Source: Tenacibaculum holothuriorum (lineage in GTDB: Bacteria > Bacteroidota > Bacteroidia > Flavobacteriales > Flavobacteriaceae). Taken from it: 64,000 bases of DNA. Under the pieces are notes generated by a model, which was not told the origin of the DNA, made no database searches, and saw only the letters and a program-made list of their open reading frames with translations. Location: positions 25,440 to 89,439 of the forward strand of contig NZ_LAPZ01000012.1 of assembly GCF_002120225.1 (NCBI RefSeq), given 5' to 3'. Positions 7,852 through 16,866 of the stretch are shown piece after piece. Within the stretch, counting starts at the first letter, position 1. Each line of letters opens with the position of its first letter. The position numbers were made by a program, and so were the translations under genes.

Positions 7852-9102
7852 ATGGAAAAGAAAGTACTCATAATAGGTGGTGGAATTATAGGATTGTGTT
7901 CTGCATATTACTTACAGAAAGAAGGGCACTCGGTTACTGTTATCGATAAATCAGATTTTTCAAAAGGAGCTTCATATGTAAATGCAGGTTATATAACTCC
8001 TAGTCATATTATTTCTTTAGCTGCTCCTGGAATGATTTCTAAAGGAATAAAATGGATGTTCAATCAATCAAGTCCGTTTTATGTAAAACCAAGATTAGAT
8101 GCAGATTTTCTAAAATGGTCTTGGTTATTTAAACAATCAGCTACTCAGAAAAAGGTTGAAGCATCAATCCCTATTATTAAAGATATCAATATTTTTAGTA
8201 GAGGATTATATGAAGATTTAAAAAACTCTAAGGATTTTGATTTCTTTTATCAGCACAAAGGTTTGTTAATGTGTTATCAAACAGATAAAGCTGGAGAAGA
8301 AGAATGGAATGTTGGTAAAAGAGCGCTGAAAGAAGGATTAAATGTAGAATTGCTAACTAAAGAAGAAGTAACAAAAATAGAATCGACTGCCAACCTCAAT
8401 GTTAAAGGAGCTGTGTATTATCGTTCTGATGCACATATGACTCCACAAAACTTTATGAGACAACTAAAGTTATATTTAGAGAAAGTAGGAGTTAATTTTA
8501 TAGCAAACACTGCGATAAAAGATATAAACTTGTTAAACGATACAGTGTCTTCTGTGGTGACAGAAAAAGGAGAGGCTTATTTAGCAGATGAAGTAATATT
8601 AGCTTCGGGAGCTTGGTCTTCTGAATTGGTTAAAAAGTTGGGAATAACAATTCCGTTACAAGCTGGTAAAGGATATTGTATAAATACAAATAAAGACACA
8701 GGAATTACAATTCCATCTATTTTAATGGAAGCTAAAGTTGCTGTAACACCAATGGATGGATTTACAAGATTTGCAGGAACAATGGAATTGGGAGGAATTA
8801 ACCATTCAGTAAATCCTATTCGAGTAAAATCAATAGCAAGAGCAGCTGAAAAATATTATGATAATGTAAAAATTTCGCCTCAAGAAATTGCTGAAGCGAA
8901 ATGTGGCTTAAGACCTTGTTCTCCTGACGGATTGCCGTATATTGGTAGAGCATCTAAAATTAAAAACTTAACCATTGCAACTGGTCATGCAATGATGGGA
9001 TGGAGCTTAGGACCAGCTACTGGTAAGTTAGTTTCTGAGCTAATTTCTGAACAAAAAACAAGTTTGAATTTAGCTCCTTTTAAAGTAGAACGATTTAAGT
9101 AA
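7852..9102 (+). CDS. FAD-dependent D-amino-acid dehydrogenase, probable D-hydroxyproline dehydrogenase
   Basis: This is a DAO-family flavoprotein of about 416 residues with an N-terminal Rossmann motif (LIIGGGIIGLCSAYYL), ASYVNAGYITPSH near residue 42, and the C-terminal CGLRPCSPDGLPYIG and GHAMMGWSLGPATG segments typical of DadA-like enzymes. It would oxidise cis-4-hydroxy-D-proline to pyrroline-4-hydroxy-2-carboxylate, feeding electrons to the respiratory chain. ATG at 7852 is preferred; a GTG at 7849 is in frame one codon earlier. The gap to the epimerase gene is 5 bases, so the two are probably co-translated. Confidence 0.87.
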   Translation: MEKKVLIIGGGIIGLCSAYYLQKEGHSVTVIDKSDFSKGASYVNAGYITPSHIISLAAPGMISKGIKWMFNQSSPFYVKPRLDADFLKWSWLFKQSATQKKVEASIPIIKDINIFSRGLYEDLKNSKDFDFFYQHKGLLMCYQTDKAGEEEWNVGKRALKEGLNVELLTKEEVTKIESTANLNVKGAVYYRSDAHMTPQNFMRQLKLYLEKVGVNFIANTAIKDINLLNDTVSSVVTEKGEAYLADEVILASGAWSSELVKKLGITIPLQAGKGYCINTNKDTGITIPSILMEAKVAVTPMDGFTRFAGTMELGGINHSVNPIRVKSIARAAEKYYDNVKISPQEIAEAKCGLRPCSPDGLPYIGRASKIKNLTIATGHAMMGWSLGPATGKLVSELISEQKTSLNLAPFKVERFK

Positions 9103-9117
9103 ATAAAAATAGAAGTT

Positions 9118-10902
9118 ATGATTTTAAATAGAATTGCAGCACTAAGGAATTATATGAATCATCATAATTTAGATACTTTTATCATACCTTCTACCGATCC
9201 GCATCAATCAGAATATGTAGCAGACCATTGGAAAGTTAGAACTTATTTTTCAGGATTTACAGGCTCAGCAGGAATTTTGATAATCACTCAAAAAGTCGCT
9301 GCTTTATGGACAGATTCTCGTTATTTCTTACAATTTGAAGATGAATGTGGTAATTCAGAAATAGAATTGTATAAACAATCAATACCACATGCACCAGAAC
9401 ATATTCCTTGGTTATGTAATTTACTGAATAAAAAAGATACAATCGGAATTGACTTTAGACAGTTTTCTAAATCGCAAATAGACTATTTAAAAGATTGTAT
9501 AGGAGATAAAGAAATTCAACTAAAAAATCATCCTCATTTTACTAAAGAGATTTGGTTAGATAGACCGAGTTTGCCTAAAGGAAAAGTTTCAAATCATTCG
9601 TTAGAATTTTCAGGAGAAAGCGCAAAATCAAAACTTGCTAAAGTTCAATTAGAATTAAAAAAACAAAAAGCAGATTATTATTTTTTCTCTTCTTTAGATG
9701 AAATTGCATGGTTGTTTAATATTCGTGCTACTGATGTTGATTTTACTCCTTTGGTAACCAGTTATGCCTTGGTAGGAGTAGAAGAAACTATTTTATTTTG
9801 TAATTGTGAAAGATTTAGTCAAGAACATCTTGAAGAGTTAAAGAGCATCGGAGTTTCGGTTTTAGATTATGATGAGGTCGCAGTAGAGTTGCCCAAACTG
9901 TCTAAAGAAACTGTAATTGTAACCGATGTTTTTAGTTTAAATTATGCTTGTTACAATGCAATACAGGGGAGCATTGTTCATCAAAATTCAGTTGTAAAAG
10001 AATGGAAATCTATTAAGAATACTACTGAAATCAACGGTGCCATTTCTTGTATGAAAAAAGACGGAGTAGCACTCACTAAGTTTTTTATGTGGTTAGAAGA
10101 AAGTTTACAACATAAAAAGCTTTCTGAATATGAAATAGGAAGAAAATTAGAATCTTTTAGAGCAGAACAAGAGCGTTACTCTGGTGAATCGTTTGCAGCA
10201 ATTGTTGGTTATAAAGGAAATGGAGCAATTATTCATTATACCGCACCAAAAGAAAAATCTGCTTTAGTAGAAAAAAAAGGAATTCTATTAATTGATAGTG
10301 GAGCGCAATACAAAGACGGAACTACAGATATAACCCGAACACTTTGGTTAGGAGGAGAACCTTCTGAAGCTATTAAACAAGCTTACACAGCGGTGTTAAA
10401 AGGGTATATTTCTTTAGAACAAATTTCATTTCCAGAAGGAACCATAGGAGTACAACTTGACGTATTAGCAAGAATGCATTTGTGGCAAGAAGGGTTGAGT
10501 TATCCACATGGAACAGGACATGGAATAGGGAGCTTTGGAATGGTACACGAACCTGAGCAAGGTTTTGCAACAAGTGGAGTCACTTCTCGTGGAACAGCAA
10601 TTCATAAAGAAAATCAGTTAACAACGATTGAACCAGGTTGTTATGTAGCTGGTGAATTTGGTATTCGTATAGAAAATATAGTACTGTCTAAATTCAGTAA
10701 AAAAACTCAATTCGGAACGTTTTTAAAATTTGAACCACTTACATTATCCCCAATCGATACACAATTGATCCTTGTGGACAAACTTTCTGAAAAAGAAATA
10801 CAATGGTTAAATGAGTATCATCAAAAAGTTTATGACACACTGTCTGGTCTTCTAAATAAAGAAGAATGTGAATGGTTAAAAGAAAAGTGTAAGAAAATAT
10901 AG
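9118..10902 (+). CDS. Xaa-Pro aminopeptidase (M24B, aminopeptidase P)
   Basis: The 594-residue protein matches the long, three-part aminopeptidase P type: two creatinase-like N-terminal domains (about 5-130 and 165-310), a metal-dependent M24 'pita-bread' domain (about 315-530) and a short C-terminal domain. Metal ligands are visible in IDSGAQYKDGTTDITRT, in the GTGHGIGSF histidine region and in the ENQLTTIEPGCY and GIRIEN glutamates. It removes an N-terminal residue that precedes proline. As the last gene of the hydroxyproline operon it probably supplies free proline or hydroxyproline from imported peptides. No signal peptide is seen, so it should be cytoplasmic. Confidence 0.93.
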   Translation: MILNRIAALRNYMNHHNLDTFIIPSTDPHQSEYVADHWKVRTYFSGFTGSAGILIITQKVAALWTDSRYFLQFEDECGNSEIELYKQSIPHAPEHIPWLCNLLNKKDTIGIDFRQFSKSQIDYLKDCIGDKEIQLKNHPHFTKEIWLDRPSLPKGKVSNHSLEFSGESAKSKLAKVQLELKKQKADYYFFSSLDEIAWLFNIRATDVDFTPLVTSYALVGVEETILFCNCERFSQEHLEELKSIGVSVLDYDEVAVELPKLSKETVIVTDVFSLNYACYNAIQGSIVHQNSVVKEWKSIKNTTEINGAISCMKKDGVALTKFFMWLEESLQHKKLSEYEIGRKLESFRAEQERYSGESFAAIVGYKGNGAIIHYTAPKEKSALVEKKGILLIDSGAQYKDGTTDITRTLWLGGEPSEAIKQAYTAVLKGYISLEQISFPEGTIGVQLDVLARMHLWQEGLSYPHGTGHGIGSFGMVHEPEQGFATSGVTSRGTAIHKENQLTTIEPGCYVAGEFGIRIENIVLSKFSKKTQFGTFLKFEPLTLSPIDTQLILVDKLSEKEIQWLNEYHQKVYDTLSGLLNKEECEWLKEKCKKI

Positions 10903-10903
10903 T

Positions 10904-11338
10904 CTAACAAGAAGTATCAGCTATAATTTTCCATTCACCATTAATCTTTTTGAAAATAATCATAAAAACTCCATTCGCATTACCAACTTTTCTGGTGAGA
11001 TGATATTCTCCCATAACGAAATATGATTCTTTACCTACTTTAGAAATATCATTTACTTTAAATTTTAAAGTTCCAGAATGATCTTTGGTAGGGTATCCTC
11101 TTTTATAATTTGCTAAAGTTTTATTCCAACCATAAGTTAAACCACTACTTCCATAAAATTTTAAGGAATCAGATTTCCAGTATCCCTTCATAAAACCTTC
11201 TAAATCGTGATTAGACCATGCTTTTTCTTGAGCTTTCATTACAGACAATATTTGCTGCTTTTCTTCTTTCTCTGTTGAAACAGAATTGTTACAAGAAATT
11301 AAAAATAGGGCTACTAAAAGTGTAAGAATATATTTCAT
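10904..11338 (-). CDS. DUF4440/SnoaL-like lipoprotein
   Basis: The 144-residue protein begins with a lipoprotein signal (MKYILTLLVALFLISC, cysteine at 16). The mature part is a single NTF2-like domain: an early helix (QILSVMKAQEKAWSNHDLEGFM) and late strands ending EWKIIADTSC, as in the DUF4440 family. These domains bind small ligands or act as accessory folds; no function can be given. It converges with the aminopeptidase gene, whose stop codon is one base away, and lies downstream of the trans-3-hydroxyproline pair on the same strand. Confidence 0.78.
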   Translation of the reverse strand: MKYILTLLVALFLISCNNSVSTEKEEKQQILSVMKAQEKAWSNHDLEGFMKGYWKSDSLKFYGSSGLTYGWNKTLANYKRGYPTKDHSGTLKFKVNDISKVGKESYFVMGEYHLTRKVGNANGVFMIIFKKINGEWKIIADTSC

Positions 11339-11376
11339 TTATATTGTGTTTTATAGCAAATCGTAATTTAAGAATC

Positions 11377-12447
11377 TTATCGCAAGATAAATCCATTTTT
11401 CATAGGATCGTTAGGATCTATAACAAATGTTTGCATTCCAATGATATGAGCAGTTCCTTCTACTTGAGGAATTACAGCTTTGTACGAGCCATAATCAACT
11501 TCTTCAACAATACTTCCTTTAAAAACCGAATTGGTAATGCTTTCAATGGTCATAGTATTACCAAAATCAATTTCTTTTCGAGCTTTATGAATTGCCATTC
11601 TACCTGAAACCCCCGATCCTGTTGGGCAACGATCTACTTCACCTTCAGCAAAAATACATACATTTCTACTGTCGTTTCCAGAAGGTTGTTTGGTATTGTC
11701 TATAAAAATAGTTCCGTATAAAAAGCTTAAATCTTCTTCAAAAGGATGTGTGATATCTTGATTAGATTTCATAACAGCATGTTTTATATCCATTCCTGTA
11801 GAAATTAATTGTCTGTAAGAGTTTGGAGTTAAATCAAAATTGAAATTGTTTTTCGCCATGTCTACGTATGCGTAAAAAGCTCCGCCGTAAGCTAAATCGT
11901 AAGTAACATTTCCAAGTCCGTTGATGTTTATAGTTTTATCTAAATCGACTACAAAACTAGGAACACAATGAAAACGAACACCAGTAACCTTTCCGTTTTT
12001 AACATGAGCATAAGAAGTTATTCTACCACAAGGAGCATCAATTTTTAGAATATTATCGCCTTCTTTTACAGTAATCCAATTCATTTCTATGGCTAAAGTA
12101 GAAATGGCAATAATTGCATGACCACACATGGTAGAGTAGCCTTCGTTGTGTAAAAAGATTATTCCAAAATCTCCATCATCATCGTTTGGAGGAGTTAAAA
12201 TACAGCCATACATATCGGCATGACCTCTTGGTTCAAACATAAGAGCAGTACGTAAATAATCGAAATTTTCCTTGCAATATCTTCGATATTCTAAAACTGA
12301 TTTTCCTTTTAATTCAGGAAAACCATCTAAAATAACACGAAGTGGTTCTCCACCTGTGTGCATATCGATCGTTTTGATTTGTAACCAATCTTTATTCGGA
12401 ACAAAAGTTGCGTTATTAAGTATGTTGTTATAAGTGTTTTTAGACAT
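11377..12447 (-). CDS. Probable trans-3-hydroxy-L-proline dehydratase (proline racemase family)
   Basis: A second member of the proline racemase fold. The first catalytic cysteine is kept (Cys108, TMCGHA), but the second is a threonine: DRCPTGSG places Thr276 where the epimerase has SPCGTG. A Cys/Thr pair is the known signature of trans-3-hydroxy-L-proline dehydratases such as human L3HYPDH. These eliminate water to give pyrroline-2-carboxylate. The gene just upstream encodes an ornithine-cyclodeaminase-fold reductase that would use that product, and the two overlap by 8 bases. ATG at 12447 is preferred over an in-frame ATG at 12480, which would add 11 residues and deepen the overlap. Confidence 0.87.
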   Translation of the reverse strand: MSKNTYNNILNNATFVPNKDWLQIKTIDMHTGGEPLRVILDGFPELKGKSVLEYRRYCKENFDYLRTALMFEPRGHADMYGCILTPPNDDDGDFGIIFLHNEGYSTMCGHAIIAISTLAIEMNWITVKEGDNILKIDAPCGRITSYAHVKNGKVTGVRFHCVPSFVVDLDKTININGLGNVTYDLAYGGAFYAYVDMAKNNFNFDLTPNSYRQLISTGMDIKHAVMKSNQDITHPFEEDLSFLYGTIFIDNTKQPSGNDSRNVCIFAEGEVDRCPTGSGVSGRMAIHKARKEIDFGNTMTIESITNSVFKGSIVEEVDYGSYKAVIPQVEGTAHIIGMQTFVIDPNDPMKNGFILR

Positions 12448-13399
12448 TGGTGAATTTTTTATAGTAATAATTAGCGGCAACTAAATCTTCTAACGCATGA
12501 CCTACAGATTTGAATACAGTGATTTCTTCATGGTGGTTTCTCCCTAAATGATTCCCTGAACATAAGTCAAATAAATCTGCTTGTATATCTTGCTGTTGAA
12601 TACTCCCATTTTGTAGCGGTTGTACAATATCTCCACTTTCTTTAAGTCCACCTTGAAAAGTATCTACAAAAACAGAAGATTTAATTATAGTTTCATCATC
12701 TGCTTCTCTCATATTGGTTTTATAAGCACCAACTAAATCTATATGTTGTCCTTTTTTGAGGTGTTTACCTAATACAAGCGGAACTTCAGAAAGTGTTGCA
12801 GAAGAAATAATATCTACATCACTAATTTTTTCTTCAATAGTATTTATAGGAGCAATATTAAAAGCTTCATTTTTTAAAAGATTACAAACTTTTTGAGTTT
12901 TTTCTAATGAGCGTCCCCAAATAAAAACTTCGTTAATAGGTCGTACACTTGCGTGTGCTTTAATTAAGTTAGATGACAATGCTCCAGTTCCTATCATTAA
13001 TAATGAATTGGCATTTTTTTTAGAGAGAAAAGAACTTGCAAGGGCAGAAGCTGCTGCGGTTCGTTTTGCAGTTAAGCTTTTTGCTTCAAGAATTGCTTTT
13101 ATAGTACCTTTAATAGCATCTAAATAGAGATAAGTTCCATTTATTGAAGGAAGATTAAAGTCGCCATTTTTAGGACTTACAGTAACTAATTTTACTCCAG
13201 CATCTTCACTCGGGTTCCATGCAGGCATTAATAACAAAGTAGAATCTGCATTTACTGATGGATTCGGAAAATCGTGATGATGTCTTAAAGGAACAATCGT
13301 TTTGTTGTTTTTAAAAGCATCTTTTAAAACTGATACTAACTCGATAAAGTTGGTGTGAGTTTCAATAAAATTTTCATCAATTTGAAGAATAGTTTCCAT
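12440..13399 (-). CDS. Ornithine cyclodeaminase/mu-crystallin family, probable pyrroline-2-carboxylate reductase
   Basis: The 319-residue protein has the ornithine cyclodeaminase/mu-crystallin architecture: an N-terminal dimerisation part with VPLRHHHDF near residue 38 and a Rossmann domain with LLMIGTGALSSNLIKAHASVR (about 133-153). Family members reduce cyclic imines with NAD(P)H. Translational coupling to the trans-3-hydroxyproline dehydratase points to pyrroline-2-carboxylate reductase, giving L-proline. Ornithine cyclodeaminase is the alternative, but the context argues against it. This is the first gene of the minus-strand unit. Confidence 0.85.
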   Translation of the reverse strand: METILQIDENFIETHTNFIELVSVLKDAFKNNKTIVPLRHHHDFPNPSVNADSTLLLMPAWNPSEDAGVKLVTVSPKNGDFNLPSINGTYLYLDAIKGTIKAILEAKSLTAKRTAAASALASSFLSKKNANSLLMIGTGALSSNLIKAHASVRPINEVFIWGRSLEKTQKVCNLLKNEAFNIAPINTIEEKISDVDIISSATLSEVPLVLGKHLKKGQHIDLVGAYKTNMREADDETIIKSSVFVDTFQGGLKESGDIVQPLQNGSIQQQDIQADLFDLCSGNHLGRNHHEEITVFKSVGHALEDLVAANYYYKKFTNV

Positions 13400-13535
13400 A
13401 GTTTAAAAATAGAAAAATCAATTTTTGTAATGCAATTCTATCATTGAAGAAATTAAAATTCAATCTATCATAGCTAAAAAAGTATCATTATTGGTTTTTG
13501 AAAGCTGTATTTTTATAGAGAATAAACTAATTAAG

Positions 13536-14846
13536 ATGCAAAGATTTTCCTACTCATTATTACTGTTATTTCTTATTTCATGTAAAACCAATTACAAAAC
13601 ATTTGAAGAATTAAGTTTAAAAGCAAAGTTAGAAGTGTTGTTCCCAAAATCTGAAGTTACTTCTATACAAACAAATGACCATTTTAAAGAAGCTTATCAA
13701 GTAGTTTTAGAGCAAAACTTAAATCCGAAAAACAAAGAAGAAGGAACATTCAAGCACTATATGTATATAAATAATGTTGATTATAAAAATCCCACAGTAT
13801 TAATTACTGATGGATATGCTTCTAGGAACAGAACTACAGAATTGAGTAAATTGTTAAAAGCAAATCAGGTAATTGTGGAGTATAGAATGTATGGTAAATC
13901 GCGACCAGATTCTATTCCATGGAAATACTTAACGAATGACAATGCTATTGAAGATTATCATTCTATTGTATCAAAATTAAAGAAGATATATACAGGAAAA
14001 TGGTTATCATCTGGAATTAGTAAAGGGGGAGAAACTACATTAATATACAAGTCGAAATATCCAGAAGATGTAGATGTTGCTGTTCCTTATGTAGCACCGT
14101 TAATTAATGGATTAGAAGATACACGAACGAATGAATTAATCAATTCGGTAGGAACAGAAGAATGTCGAAATAACATTAAAAAGTTTCAAAGAGCAGTCTT
14201 AGAAAATAGAAAAGCTATTTTAAAATTATTATCGGATTATGCTGAAGAAAAGAAGATGAGTTTTACTGAAGTTCCTCAAGAAGAAGCATTAGAGTATTCT
14301 GTACTTGAACTTCCGTTTTCATTTTGGCAATGGGGAGGAAAGTGTGAGGAGATTCCTAACGAAAAAGCTTCAGTTCAAGAACTTTTTAATTACTTAGAAA
14401 AAGTATCAGGGTTTGGTTTGTACAACGATAACGGATTTAATTATTACTTACCGTCATTTTACCAGCATATTAAAGAGTTAGGGTATTATGGTTTCGATTT
14501 AGAACCAGTGAAAGATCTTTTAAAAGTAGTAAAACGTTCTTCTAATGACCGATTTGCACCTAAAAATACAGATTTAACGTATGACGCTAATTATATAAAA
14601 AAGGTTAGAGAGTTTATAGAAAATAAAGGAAATAAAATCTTGTACATTAATGGAGCTTATGATCCTTGGGGAGCTTGTGCACCAATACCAAAACCTAATG
14701 TAGATGCATTAAAAATGACTTTAGCAAAAGGAAGTCATGCAACTCGTATAAAAGATTTTTCTAAAGAAGATCAACAAAAAATATACAAAACATTACAGCG
14801 TTGGTTGGGAGACGAAGTAAAAATATATCCGCTCTATAAAAACTAA
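13536..14846 (+). CDS. S37 family peptidase, lipoprotein
   Basis: From ATG 13536 the product is 436 residues with a lipoprotein signal (MQRFSYSLLLLFLISC, lipidated Cys16), so it should be anchored outside the cytoplasm. An upstream in-frame ATG at 13491 would bury the signal and is rejected. The alpha/beta-hydrolase fold shows the nucleophile in SGISKGGE (Ser162), the acid in INGAYDPWGA and the histidine in GSHATRI, as in Streptomyces tripeptidyl aminopeptidase-like S37 enzymes. It would trim peptides at proline-containing positions outside the cell. Its place next to the hydroxyproline genes supports a role in collagen-like peptide use. Confidence 0.82.
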   Translation: MQRFSYSLLLLFLISCKTNYKTFEELSLKAKLEVLFPKSEVTSIQTNDHFKEAYQVVLEQNLNPKNKEEGTFKHYMYINNVDYKNPTVLITDGYASRNRTTELSKLLKANQVIVEYRMYGKSRPDSIPWKYLTNDNAIEDYHSIVSKLKKIYTGKWLSSGISKGGETTLIYKSKYPEDVDVAVPYVAPLINGLEDTRTNELINSVGTEECRNNIKKFQRAVLENRKAILKLLSDYAEEKKMSFTEVPQEEALEYSVLELPFSFWQWGGKCEEIPNEKASVQELFNYLEKVSGFGLYNDNGFNYYLPSFYQHIKELGYYGFDLEPVKDLLKVVKRSSNDRFAPKNTDLTYDANYIKKVREFIENKGNKILYINGAYDPWGACAPIPKPNVDALKMTLAKGSHATRIKDFSKEDQQKIYKTLQRWLGDEVKIYPLYKN

Positions 14847-14862
14847 AACAAGACTTTCTTTG

Positions 14863-14870
14863 TAGATTTG
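14863..14870 (+). promoter_or_regulatory. -7 box upstream of adenine deaminase gene
   Basis: TAGATTTG fits TAnnTTTG exactly and ends 19 bases before the ATG. No clear -33 TTTG is visible. Confidence 0.45.
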
Positions 14871-14889
14871 TTTTCCTAAAAAATAACAA

Positions 14890-16512
14890 ATGATTGTACA
14901 AGGAAACATTGTAGATATACTAAACAAACGAATTTTTAAAGGAGAAGTAGAGGTTGAAAATGATAAGATTGTAGCGGTTAGAGAAGCAAATCATTCGGTA
15001 GAAAATTATATACTTCCTGGTTTTGTAGATGCTCATATTCATATTGAAAGTTCGATGTTGGTGCCTTCTGAGTTTGCCAAAATAGCAGTGATTCACGGTA
15101 CAGTAGGTACAGTTTCCGATCCGCATGAAATAGCCAATGTTTTAGGAGTTAAAGGAGTTGAGTTTATGATTGAAAATGGAAAGAAAGTTCCGTTAAAATT
15201 CAATTTTGGAGCACCTTCTTGTGTACCCGCAACTTCTTTTGAAAGTGCAGGGGCAGTCATAGATTCGGATGATATTAAAAAGATGATGGAAAATCCAGAT
15301 ATCAAATATCTAGCAGAAATGATGAATTATCCTGGAGTTATTTTTCAAGATGAAGAAGTGCTAAAAAAAATAGCTTGGGCGAAACATTATAACAAACCAG
15401 TAGATGGTCATGCACCTGGAGTTAGAGGAGAAGATTTAGACAAGTATATTGCAGCGGGTATTTACACCGATCACGAATGTTTTACTTATGAAGAAGCTTT
15501 AGAGAAGTTGCAAAAAGGAATGAAAGTTATTGTTCGTGAAGGAAGTGCTGCAAAGAATTTCGAAGCGTTGATTGATTTACTTCCTGAGCATTACGAAAAC
15601 ATGATGTTTTGTTCTGATGATAAGCATCCAGATGATTTGTTAGTAGGACATTTAAACCAACTTTGTGAAAGAGCAGTAGCAAAAGGAATGGATGTTTTTA
15701 AAGTGCTACAAGCAGCTTGTGTGAATCCTGTAAAGCATTATAATTTAGATGTAGGATTGCTAAATAAGAGTGATTTCGCAGATTTTATTGTAGTAGAAGA
15801 TTTAGAAAAGTTCAACGTTTTACAAACTTATATCAATGGAGAATTAGTTGCTGAAAACGGACAATCGTTTGTAAAACACGTAGATTTTGAAGTATTAAAC
15901 AATTTTGATACAAATAAGAAAAAAGTTGAAGATTTTGAATTTCATTCTGCTTCCGATAAGATTAGAGTTATTGAAGCTTTAGATGGTGAATTGGTTACGA
16001 ATGAAATCGAAGCGTCTTCATTAATTAAAGACGGAAATTTAATTTCAAATACTGAAAATGATGTGCTAAAAATGACGGTGGTAAATCGTTATAAAAATGC
16101 AGAGCCTTCTATTGCATTCATCAAAAACTTCGGATTAAAAGAAGGAGCAATTGCAAGTTCAGTAGGACACGATTCACATAATATTATTGCTGTAGGTGCA
16201 TCTGATGAAATGATTTGTAAAGCAGTGAATTTACTAATCGAAAACAAAGGAGGAGTTTGTGGAGTAACTTCTTCTGAAGAAAAAGTAGTGCCGCTTCCTG
16301 TAGCAGGTATTATGAGTGATAAACCCGCAGAAGAAATAGGTAAAGCGTATGCTGAATTAGATATAATGGCAAAAAATATGGGTAGCAAATTAAGAGCTCC
16401 GTATATGACTTTGTCTTTTATGGCGCTGTTGGTAATTCCATCCTTAAAATTATCAGACAAAGGTTTGTTTGATGGAAACTCTTTTCAGTTTACTTCCTTG
16501 GAAATTAAATAA
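14890..16512 (+). CDS. ade: Adenine deaminase
   Basis: Ade hydrolyses adenine to hypoxanthine and ammonia for purine salvage. The 540-residue protein is an amidohydrolase: the metal site [14 protein letters not shown] lies near residue 45, DGHAPGVRG near 175, [11 protein letters not shown] near 238, and a C-terminal domain contains [11 protein letters not shown] and the GGVCGV stretch typical of the Ade family. It has its own likely promoter and is followed after 6 bases by a small unknown gene. Confidence 0.95.
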   Translation: MIVQGNIVDILNKRIFKGEVEVENDKIVAVREANHSVENYILPGFVDAHIHIESSMLVPSEFAKIAVIHGTVGTVSDPHEIANVLGVKGVEFMIENGKKVPLKFNFGAPSCVPATSFESAGAVIDSDDIKKMMENPDIKYLAEMMNYPGVIFQDEEVLKKIAWAKHYNKPVDGHAPGVRGEDLDKYIAAGIYTDHECFTYEEALEKLQKGMKVIVREGSAAKNFEALIDLLPEHYENMMFCSDDKHPDDLLVGHLNQLCERAVAKGMDVFKVLQAACVNPVKHYNLDVGLLNKSDFADFIVVEDLEKFNVLQTYINGELVAENGQSFVKHVDFEVLNNFDTNKKKVEDFEFHSASDKIRVIEALDGELVTNEIEASSLIKDGNLISNTENDVLKMTVVNRYKNAEPSIAFIKNFGLKEGAIASSVGHDSHNIIAVGASDEMICKAVNLLIENKGGVCGVTSSEEKVVPLPVAGIMSDKPAEEIGKAYAELDIMAKNMGSKLRAPYMTLSFMALLVIPSLKLSDKGLFDGNSFQFTSLEIK

Positions 16513-16518
16513 AACTCA

Positions 16519-16866
16519 ATGAAGATTGAAAACAAATATATTGTACTTGAAACCGAAGCTTATCTTGAAAAAGAAACAAAGGAGAAATTCTATCCATTTT
16601 ATGAATTAGAATATAATCAATGGATTGTATATGAAGATGATTATCCTAAATATTATTTTGAGTTAATTGAGGATACAAATAGTATAGTTGTTAACGATTT
16701 AATTTTGAAAGTAAAAGAAGGAAACGATTTAGCTGATTTAATTGTTGAGATGGGAAAAAAGAGAAATAAATCATGGAGTATTCATTCTTCCAAAGTAGGA
16801 AAGGAAACAGAAGATAGTTTTAATAATGAGATTCTAAAATTAGAAAATTTAAAAATAGTTGACTAA
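16519..16866 (+). CDS. Hypothetical protein, 115 residues
   Basis: No family is recognised. The protein is acidic and charged, with many aromatic residues in its first half (FYPFYELEYNQW) and no signal peptide or membrane segment. It starts 6 bases after ade and probably shares its transcript. Its stop codon overlaps that of the convergent YccA-like gene by 4 bases. The intact frame and tight spacing support a real gene; no function can be proposed. Confidence 0.65.
   Translation: MKIENKYIVLETEAYLEKETKEKFYPFYELEYNQWIVYEDDYPKYYFELIEDTNSIVVNDLILKVKEGNDLADLIVEMGKKRNKSWSIHSSKVGKETEDSFNNEILKLENLKIVD

Noticed and set aside
11344..11607. 87-codon plus-strand frame
   Set aside because: Most of it is antisense to the trans-3-hydroxyproline dehydratase gene, and it shows no domain or promoter.
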